DNA from: Candidatus Epulonipiscium viviparus | Lineage (GTDB): Bacteria; Bacillota; Clostridia; Lachnospirales; Cellulosilyticaceae | Direction: 5' to 3' | DNA: 64,000 nt | NCBI RefSeq assembly: GCF_030708075.1 | Contig: NZ_CP117982.1 | Coordinates: 1,348,528 to 1,412,527, forward strand | Part shown: in pieces, positions 36,690-44,600 of the stretch | Layout of the letters: every line of letters begins with the position of its first letter | Position numbering within the stretch: the stretch's first letter is position 1 | Notes under the pieces: generated by a model | Databases searched by the model: none | What the model saw: only the letters and a program-made list of their open reading frames with translations | Told to the model about the DNA's origin: nothing | Program-made: the position numbers and the translations under genes

Positions 36690-37985
36690 ATGTTAAAAAT
36701 AGTTACAATAGGAGGGGGATCAAGTTATACCCCAGAGCTAATCGAAGGATTTATCAGGAGATACCAAGAGCTGCCAGTGGATGAGATTTGGCTAGTAGAT
36801 TGCGAAGAGGGCAAAGAGAAATTGGATATTGTTGGAAACCTGGCAAAGCGAATGGTAGAAAAGTCGGGACTACCCATTGCAGTAAATCTAACATTAGATA
36901 GACGAGAGGCCCTCAAAAATGCCACCTTTGTAACAACTCAGATGCGAGTAGGGCTATTAGATGCGCGAATTAAGGATGAACGAATTCCGCTTAGTTATGG
37001 ATTGTTTGGCCAAGAAACAAACGGAGCCGGAGGAATGTTTAAGGCCTTTCGAACTATTCCTGTAATATTAGATATTTGCAAAGATATAGAAGAGCTGTCT
37101 CCAGATGCGTGGTTAATCAATTTTACAAATCCAGCTGGAATAATAACAGAAGCTGTAAATAGGTATAGCAATATAAATAAGGTGATCGGGCTTTGTAATG
37201 TGCCGTTTGATATGCACACTGCAATTGCAAAAATTTTGGATCGTCCAAAGTCTGATGTAAGAATTTTTATGGGCGGACTAAATCACATGAGCTACGTTAC
37301 AAAAGTTGTGTGCGATGGCAAAGATGTTACCGAATATGTAATTAGCAAGTGGGGTACGCATAGCATGAACAACATTTCGGGAACTGAGTGGTCGAACGCT
37401 TTTGTCCGAGAACTTGGCGTATTGCCTTCGCCGTATCATCGATATTATTATATGGCAAAAGAATCTCTCGAAGAAGCAGTGGACAAATTTAAAAATCACG
37501 GAACACGCGCCGAAAATGTAAAGCGTTTAGAAACAGAATTATTTGAGCTATACACTGATATAGATCTTGCAGAAAAGCCAAAACAGTTAGAGCAACGTGG
37601 TGGCGCATATTACAGCGATGCGGCTTGTAATTTAATTAGTTCGATATATAATGACAAAGGCGATCTTCAGATTGTAAACACTCTAAATAGAGGAGTAATG
37701 GCGGAGTTTGAGTATGATGAGGTGGTAGAGATTAGTGCGATGATTACAAGCAATGGGCCGGTGCCAGTTGCAGTAGGCAAAATGCCAAAATGCGTAAAGG
37801 GTCTACTAAATCAGATCAAGTCATTTGAAGTTGCAACCTGCGAAGCGGCAATAACAGGAGAATATAATAAAGCGCTTTTGGCAATGATGATAAATCCGTT
37901 GGTTAGCTCACAGAAATATGCAATCAAAATTCTCGATGAAATGTTTGAAGCGCATAAAAAATATTTACCAAGATTTACTAAATAA
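36690..37985 (+). CDS. GH4 6-phospho-glycosidase
   Basis: 431 residues of the NAD- and divalent-metal-dependent GH4 family. It has IGGGSSYTPELIEGF for NAD, QMRVGLLDAR, GQETNGAGGMFKAFRTIP, INFTNPAG, GLCNVPFDMH with metal-binding Cys near 169, and GLNHM with His near 199. It clusters by eye with 6-phospho-beta-glucosidases (LicH/CelF) and ChbF-type enzymes. GH4 works by transient oxidation at C3. In this operon the likely substrate is a 6-phosphorylated beta-linked amino-sugar disaccharide, made by one of the two kinases. No GH170 MupG or NagZ is present in the window. Confidence 0.92.
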   Translation: MLKIVTIGGGSSYTPELIEGFIRRYQELPVDEIWLVDCEEGKEKLDIVGNLAKRMVEKSGLPIAVNLTLDRREALKNATFVTTQMRVGLLDARIKDERIPLSYGLFGQETNGAGGMFKAFRTIPVILDICKDIEELSPDAWLINFTNPAGIITEAVNRYSNINKVIGLCNVPFDMHTAIAKILDRPKSDVRIFMGGLNHMSYVTKVVCDGKDVTEYVISKWGTHSMNNISGTEWSNAFVRELGVLPSPYHRYYYMAKESLEEAVDKFKNHGTRAENVKRLETELFELYTDIDLAEKPKQLEQRGGAYYSDAACNLISSIYNDKGDLQIVNTLNRGVMAEFEYDEVVEISAMITSNGPVPVAVGKMPKCVKGLLNQIKSFEVATCEAAITGEYNKALLAMMINPLVSSQKYAIKILDEMFEAHKKYLPRFTK

Positions 37986-38013
37986 TACAAATTTGTATGG
38001 AGGGAAGTAAGAT

Positions 38014-38946
38014 ATGGAGTATGTAATAGGCATAGATGGCGGTGGAACAAAAACGAAGCTGACGATGTGCACATTTAATAATGGCGTAATTAATGTAATA
38101 GAAGAAGCGGTGGCAGGGCCTAGTAATGTATTAGCGAGTGGAGTGGATGTTGCAAGCGAATCGCTGGTGCAAGTAATAAAAGAGGGAGTGTTGGATAGAG
38201 GATACAAATTATCAGATTGTAGAGCGGTGTGTATGGGAATTGCAAGTGGCTCGTGGCATTCTGTACAAGATGCTATTGCAAAGATTATGAAAAATGATAT
38301 AGGATATGACGGAAAACTGATCGTAACCAATGATGCGGAGACGGCATTAATGGCAGGAACTGGAGGAAAAGAAGGTATTCTCTTGATTGCTGGAACAGGC
38401 TCGATATGCTATGGGGTAAGTAGTACAGGCAAAAGTTGTAGAATTGGTGGCTGGGGACACATATTTGACGACGAGGGTAGCGCATATTATATTGCAATTA
38501 AAATATTGAATGCAGTAATGAAAGCATACGATGGAAGAGATATGGCGACAGTTTTAACCAAATTGGTATTAGAATATTTTAAGGTAGACAACGAAAGAGA
38601 TATTGTAGATGAAATTTATAAGCCCAATATATCAAAACAGCATATAGCGGATTTGGCAAAGCTGATAGAGGTTGCATATGATCTCGATGACCCTATTGCG
38701 ATTATGATAGTTGACGATGTAGTAAATAGTTTATATATTAGTGTGGAAAGCGCAATGAAGAAGCTATCGTTTTTGAAAAAGCCAGTAGATGTAGTTATAG
38801 ATGGAAGCGTAATTGTAAAGAATCAAGCAATAAATTTGAAATTCTCTAATAAACTGAAGCAAAGACACACATTAACAAATATTAAAACGCTCGAGAAAGA
38901 TGCTTCGTATGGAGCGGCAATTATTGCGTGTAGAAGTATAAAATAA
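38014..38946 (+). CDS. BadF/BcrA-type sugar kinase, second copy (N-acetylglucosamine kinase-like)
   Basis: 310 residues. It has IGIDGGGTKTKLTMC at the N-terminus, VAGPSNVLASG, TNDAETALMAGTGG, LIAGTGSICYG, GGWGHIFDDEGSAYYI and VVIDGSVI. It matches GlcNAc kinases and the Vibrio chitin-operon glucosamine kinase more closely than it matches the first kinase of this operon, from which it is clearly diverged. Two kinases in one operon suggest separate substrates, for example GlcN(Ac) versus MurNAc, or monosaccharide versus disaccharide. It starts ATG after GGAGGG, 28 nt past the GH4 gene. Confidence 0.88.
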   Translation: MEYVIGIDGGGTKTKLTMCTFNNGVINVIEEAVAGPSNVLASGVDVASESLVQVIKEGVLDRGYKLSDCRAVCMGIASGSWHSVQDAIAKIMKNDIGYDGKLIVTNDAETALMAGTGGKEGILLIAGTGSICYGVSSTGKSCRIGGWGHIFDDEGSAYYIAIKILNAVMKAYDGRDMATVLTKLVLEYFKVDNERDIVDEIYKPNISKQHIADLAKLIEVAYDLDDPIAIMIVDDVVNSLYISVESAMKKLSFLKKPVDVVIDGSVIVKNQAINLKFSNKLKQRHTLTNIKTLEKDASYGAAIIACRSIK

Positions 38947-38976
38947 AAAGTGATAAATTGATAAGGAGATGCTATT

Positions 38977-40761
38977 GTGAGAGAGTATGATTTTATAGTA
39001 GTTGGCGGAGGAATGTCTGGCGTATGCGCTGCGATAAGTGCAGCAAGAAATGGTGTAAAAACCGCATTGGTACACAATAGACCCGTTTTGGGTGGAAACG
39101 CTAGTAGCGAAGTGAAGGTTAGTATCAATGGAGCCGGAAGAATTGGAAATTTTCAGCACGCAATGGAAAGCGGAATTATCTTAGAAATCTTACTAAAAAA
39201 TAAAAAGTTTAATGTGGGGCATTCGTTTAATATATTAGACCATATAAATTGGGAGTTTATAAAGAATGAACCGAATATCGATTTGTATTTGAATACAAGC
39301 ATGACTGGGTGTGTTGTAGAGGACAATAAAATTAAATCTATCACAGCATTTCAAGTTACAACTCAAAAGGAATTTGTATTGGCAGCAAAACTGTTTTGCG
39401 ACACAACCGGAGACGCGAACTTGGCATATGCGGCGGGAGCAGATTATACTATAGGTCACGAAGCGCGTTCGACATATAACGAATCGCTGGCTCCAGAAGT
39501 AGCAACTAAGCATACGATGGGCAGTACTTTGCTATTTACAACTCGAGATCTTGGCAAACCTGTAAAATTTACTTGTCCAGAATGGGCATATAAGATGACT
39601 AAGGAATATATTGGAAAAAGAAAGGTTCATGAATTGAGTAACGGATACTGGTGGTGTGAAGTTGGCGGAGACGATGACTTTTCGACTACTGAAGATGCCG
39701 AAGAAGTCCGCGACGAGCTTATTAAATATGCGTATGGAATTTTTGACTATATTAAAAACTCGGGAGAATATCCAGAAGCAGAAAACCTCATGCTAGACTG
39801 GTTTGGAGCAGTTCCAGGTAAGCGTGAGTCAAGAAGAATCATTGGAGATTATGTGTTAAATCAAAATGATATTCAAGCTCATGAAAGATTTGCAGATGCC
39901 GTTGCCTATGGTGGATGGTCGATGGATGATCATATTGTTGGCGGAATCCGAGCAAAGGTTTGGGAAAAGGCCCACAAAAACGATGAAGGTGGCTCGATTT
40001 GGCATCCGGTAAGAGATGTCTATACAATACCATATCGAAGCTTGTATAGTAGAAACATCGAAAACCTCTATGCTGGCGGTCGTTGCTTTAGCGTATCGCA
40101 TATGGCCATGAGCTCAACTCGCGTTATAGGCACTTGCTCTGTAATTGGGCAAGCAATAGGAACTGCAGCTGCTATTGCGACGAAATACGATATATTGCCA
40201 AGACAAGTGAATGAGCATATCAAGGAGCTCCAGCAACTACTCATAAAAGATGATGCGTATTTACCTTCTATCAAGACGGAAGATAAAGATGATCTGATCT
40301 CAAACAATCCATGCAAAATTACTGCGTCTTCTTATCAGAAAAATTGTGAGCCCAAAATGATAAACTCAGACTTTGCGCGACGAATCTATGATGACGAAAA
40401 TGCATGGGTATCTGAGAAATTAGAAGAAGATGGGCAATTTGTAGAAGTGGAATTTGAAAAGCTTATGCCGATAAAGGAACTGGTATTGAGATTTGACCCA
40501 GACTTTAATAGAACGGTTGCAACAAGTATCGCAGAAAGTCATAGAGATAGGCAAGTAGAGGAAATGCCCTATCAGTTGGTAAAAAGCTATGTAATCGAGT
40601 ATTTTCAAGGTAACGAAAAAGTGGCTTCAACAGAAGTCGAGGGCAATTATCAGCGTGTCAATAAGCATCATGTAGATGTGATTGCAGATAAAATAAAAAT
40701 TACTGTGTTAGAAAATTATGGAGATCCATATGCAAGAATTTGTGATTTGAGAATCTACTAA
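38977..40761 (+). CDS. FAD-dependent oxidoreductase (FAD_oxidored type)
   Basis: 594 residues. YDFIVVGGGMSGVCAAISAARNG is a full FAD-binding Rossmann motif. It is followed by RPVLGGNASSEVKV, LFCDTTGDANLAYAAGADY, PGKRESRRIIGDY, and the C-terminal FAD segment LYAGGRCFSVSHMAMSSTRVIGTC. A beta-rich module of about 170 residues ends the protein. Members of this family occur in polysaccharide-use loci of gut bacteria, but substrates are largely unproven. Being last in an amino-sugar operon with a GH4 enzyme suggests sugar oxidation. There is no signal peptide. GTG start with AAGGAG upstream. Confidence 0.85.
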   Translation: MREYDFIVVGGGMSGVCAAISAARNGVKTALVHNRPVLGGNASSEVKVSINGAGRIGNFQHAMESGIILEILLKNKKFNVGHSFNILDHINWEFIKNEPNIDLYLNTSMTGCVVEDNKIKSITAFQVTTQKEFVLAAKLFCDTTGDANLAYAAGADYTIGHEARSTYNESLAPEVATKHTMGSTLLFTTRDLGKPVKFTCPEWAYKMTKEYIGKRKVHELSNGYWWCEVGGDDDFSTTEDAEEVRDELIKYAYGIFDYIKNSGEYPEAENLMLDWFGAVPGKRESRRIIGDYVLNQNDIQAHERFADAVAYGGWSMDDHIVGGIRAKVWEKAHKNDEGGSIWHPVRDVYTIPYRSLYSRNIENLYAGGRCFSVSHMAMSSTRVIGTCSVIGQAIGTAAAIATKYDILPRQVNEHIKELQQLLIKDDAYLPSIKTEDKDDLISNNPCKITASSYQKNCEPKMINSDFARRIYDDENAWVSEKLEEDGQFVEVEFEKLMPIKELVLRFDPDFNRTVATSIAESHRDRQVEEMPYQLVKSYVIEYFQGNEKVASTEVEGNYQRVNKHHVDVIADKIKITVLENYGDPYARICDLRIY

Positions 40762-40768
40762 AAATTCG

Positions 40769-40791
40769 CCTCCCTATATTATATTGGGAGG
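40769..40791. terminator. Terminator at the end of the amino-sugar operon
   Basis: CCTCCC (40769-40774) pairs with GGGAGG (40786-40791) around TATATTATATT. It lies between the convergent FAD oxidoreductase and polysaccharide deacetylase genes and can serve both. The T-run is short. Confidence 0.7.
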
Positions 40792-40797
40792 TTTAAT

Positions 40798-41454
40798 TTA
40801 TATTTGGTGAATATAATCGTATAGCTCGATGTTAGTGCAATACCAGATATCGTCGCGATTGCTAAGAAGCTCGGCACACTTTTCGATGCGGTCCCAGCAG
40901 TTGTCAAATTCGTAGCTGTGGCCCCATATATAAAAGAGACTGAGGTCTTTGCTGTTGAGCTTTTTGTATTGATCGATTAGGTCGAAGAGTTCGTCGTTTT
41001 TGTGGTGTGTAGTAGGCAACCAACGATACCAGTTTGTCGGAAGCGCAAAGTCGAAAGTGCTTTTAACTGCTCGTCCATAGACTATTCCGGCATCTTTCAT
41101 AATGGCAATTGCGGCATCGTTGACTTGTCCAAATGAGTATGCCATACCGCGAACATCTCGCTTGAGCAGGGCCTCGAGGTTGCGTTTATCTTCTACTATT
41201 TCTTCGGTCGCATCTGCAAGAGTTAAGTCTGGAAGCCGTAGGTGAGCACGCCCATGGCAAGCAATTTCGTGGTTTGTGTAGAGCTCGCGAACTTGTGTCG
41301 CCGTTAATCGGTTCGGATCATCTGTCAACCCCGAATTGATATTAAATGTGGCTTTGAGACCATAGTGATTAAAAATTTCTACCAGGCGTTTGTCTTGTGT
41401 CACACCGTCGTCATAGCTAAATGTAACAGCTTTGGTGGCTCCATTTGGATACAT
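40798..41454 (-). CDS. NodB-type polysaccharide deacetylase family protein
   Basis: A 218-residue CE4-fold protein. VTFSYDDG near 10-17 provides the catalytic and metal Asp residues, ACHGRAHLRL near 65-74 the metal His pair, and MAYSFGQ the next motif. There is no signal peptide or membrane anchor, so unlike peptidoglycan deacetylases it appears cytoplasmic, as some small-oligosaccharide deacetylases are. ATG follows AAAGGGGAG. It converges on the amino-sugar operon; a shared amino-sugar theme is plausible but not shown. Confidence 0.87.
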   Translation of the reverse strand: MYPNGATKAVTFSYDDGVTQDKRLVEIFNHYGLKATFNINSGLTDDPNRLTATQVRELYTNHEIACHGRAHLRLPDLTLADATEEIVEDKRNLEALLKRDVRGMAYSFGQVNDAAIAIMKDAGIVYGRAVKSTFDFALPTNWYRWLPTTHHKNDELFDLIDQYKKLNSKDLSLFYIWGHSYEFDNCWDRIEKCAELLSNRDDIWYCTNIELYDYIHQI

Positions 41455-41624
41455 AAAATTCTCCCCTTTCGAAAAATATTATAGTGATATCGAGAAACTG
41501 CGTCAAGGACACGCTGCAATAAATGGTAAGTACAGGGATTTTTAGGCAATAATTAATATTTAGTGCAAAAATGGCGATATATAACATGTAAAATATGTTG
41601 CAGCAAACTATAAAGGAGAAAATT

Positions 41625-44600
41625 ATGTCTATGATGAGGAAATATCAAAAATTACTAGCTATGGCAATAATAACAACGGCAACTGCGGCGATTACAACAG
41701 CTACATTTGCGGCAATAGATGATAGCGACATCTCGCATCTACCCACGCAAGATTCATTCGATGAAAATGGAGTTGTGAGTGTAGAGGAATTTCAATCGCT
41801 ATACGCATTAGATGAGGAACTAATGAGGTCGCTTCGATATTTGCAAGTGAATCATTCTGAAGTTGGAGGAATCGAATTTAACGGCAGTAATGTTGCAATA
41901 GGTTCCGCACCAGCAGGTAGGCCGAATCAAAAATACATAGATGCAACCCCAGATAGTGCGTATAAAAAATTAGAGGGGACCGTTCAGTCGTTGTTTGGAG
42001 GCGCAGAAATGAGTAGAGCATCGTCAATAAACCCGGATGTATTGACAGATATATCTGCGACAGTAGCGCGATTGAAAACGGCAAACGATACGTTTCTGGC
42101 GGAGGCAGAATTTGAAATGGGTACGGGGCATACATATAAAGTGGCAGCAGAAGATCTGATCAGAAAAGTTACGGAAATATCAAAGCATATGGAAAATGTG
42201 AAAGAGAAGAATTCGGGTGCTGAAGAAGAGGCCGAGGCAAGTGCGATAATCGAAATGAAAAATACACTTGATGACGCGGAAGAATTGATAGAAAGCATAA
42301 ATCCTGTTGCACTAGAAGCTACAAATATCTTGGCGAACACAAGAAGTGTGGATAAAAATGGAAAAGTTGGAGACGTATGCCTAAATCGAGCTGCACAGCC
42401 TTATCAAATATCTGAGAATAAGGTATATGCCAAAGAAGAGGACTTTGTAGAGGGGTTAAAAACTTTAAATGTGGCCTATGAGAAATTTATAGATGGCTTG
42501 GACAGTGCGTATACTAAATTTAAAAAGGATGTGGATGAATTAAAATATAATAGCGTTGTGGGGCTAAATGCTGCGGGCGAAAATGTTGCGGGCGAAAATG
42601 TTGCGGACAAAACGGTTGTAAGTTATAAGCCGGTAGCAGTTGAGCTATCAGAAAACGGAATCCTCGATAGAAATGGAAAGCCGTTAGGGGGAGGTATTCA
42701 TCAGTACGTATCTTATGCTGCCTTTGCGGAGTTGCAAGAAGCGCTAGTGGAAGTGGATCGATTTATGGCAAACAATACAGTGCCCGAGCATTTGGCAGCA
42801 AACGAAATGGTGCCAGGATATTTTGACAATGCAAGCAAGCGATTGAAAACTGCGGTGGCGGAGTTTAATGCAACAGCGAGTAATGCCGCAGATGTTTTAA
42901 GAATGGCCTATGATCAAGAGATACGCAGCCTTGCGGTCAAAGTAAGTGGGATTGTAGCTTTGCCTGAAGCGACAGAGGTTGTTGCAGGTGTAGAAGATTA
43001 TGAGGGGCTAAATTTTGCGGTAAATGTGGAGACTGTAGAGGATGAAAAAAAGTATACATTAGAAAATCTTGAAGTTGCAGATGGATATTTTGTTTCTGCC
43101 GATGGAACAGGTTTAGATACGGAGGGAGAAGAAGGAGACCAGTGGGTTAGCGAAGCTAAGCTTTCTGCCTTAGAAACTGCGCTCCAAAAATCGTTGCATA
43201 TATTAAATGAAACAGCAAATATCAAAAATGTCAATGATATAGAAATTAAGTATCCACTAAAATATGTGGAAAAATATGGCAACGGATATTTCGAGACTGC
43301 AACTGGGCTAATAAAAATAGCAGATAAATTTGGCTTTGAAACAATAGCCAATGTGGACGAAATTGCAGATGCGAAAATCCAGGAAGCCAAAAGCTTAATT
43401 ACAGAGGCACGAAAAAGCGACGTTGTGGATGGGCTAGATTTGTTGACGTTTGAGATGTTAAATACGATTGTCGACAGTACGGCAATTCCAGAGGCAAACG
43501 GCGTCTTTACAGAAAAACCAGCAGATGTATTGATTAATCAAGAAAAGATAACTCGATACCTAAATCGAGAATTAATGGACGATATTATATATGCAACAAC
43601 AAACGAAATAACAAACACAGAGAAGGCAATTACAGAGCTTGAACAGGATAAGAATAAAGAGAATTTGCATGATCTTGTGAAGGCGATTGAAGCGCAGCAG
43701 AATAAGAAGGTGGATATCTCTCTCGACAATGCAAAGGTGAAATTATACAATAGCTATATCGAGGCAAACCGCGCGCTCTGGGATGAAAACGATGCCCGCA
43801 TTCAGGTTAGCGATATGGATGGCGAGAATATTGCGGAATATAATTTTTACGTATCGAAAGCTGTGATGGATAAATTGACCGCAGCGATAGCGTCTTCGTA
43901 TGTCAATCTAACAGAATCTGTAGAGAAAACAGCAATTGTGGCCCAAATAGCAACTAACGAGGCAGCGATGAAGTTTGAGCCTAAAATAGGTAAGGCTACA
44001 GTTCAGGAAATTTCGGCTCTGGCTATGGCAAAAGGAAAGTTGGGAACTCAGCTGGAGAAAACCGAAGCGGATCTTAACACTACAATAAGCGATTTGTATG
44101 GCGCAGATGTCGAGGCTGCTAATAAATGGACAACTGCAGCTGCCAAGGCAGAATACACAAATGCATATACTCAGGCAAAAGCAGAATTTGAATCTGGCTA
44201 TGCAACGGAGGCCAAGATGAAGGCTGCCCTCACTGCATTGAATTCGGCTGCAACAACATTTGAAGCCACTCTACAAGATGGGACCAAAGAAGCCTACCAA
44301 GATGTTGTTGCACAGATGCAAATTTACATTGACAACTCCAAATATGGAAACAACAGAAACGATGGAAGTACGGAAGGACATAATGCAGAGTATAGAGAGC
44401 CAGTTGTTGCATATGAAAATATTCAGATAAGCAATGACGGAGGGATGGATCTAGCATTGACGGAGTTGTGGGCTGCCGCGGCAGATTTCAATAAAATAGA
44501 AACAGCCGTTTTAACTGCAGAAAAAATATTGGAAAATTCAGTAAATTTGAACATATATTTGGTAAAAATGCCGATAAACGATCTCGAAATAGAGAGGGAT

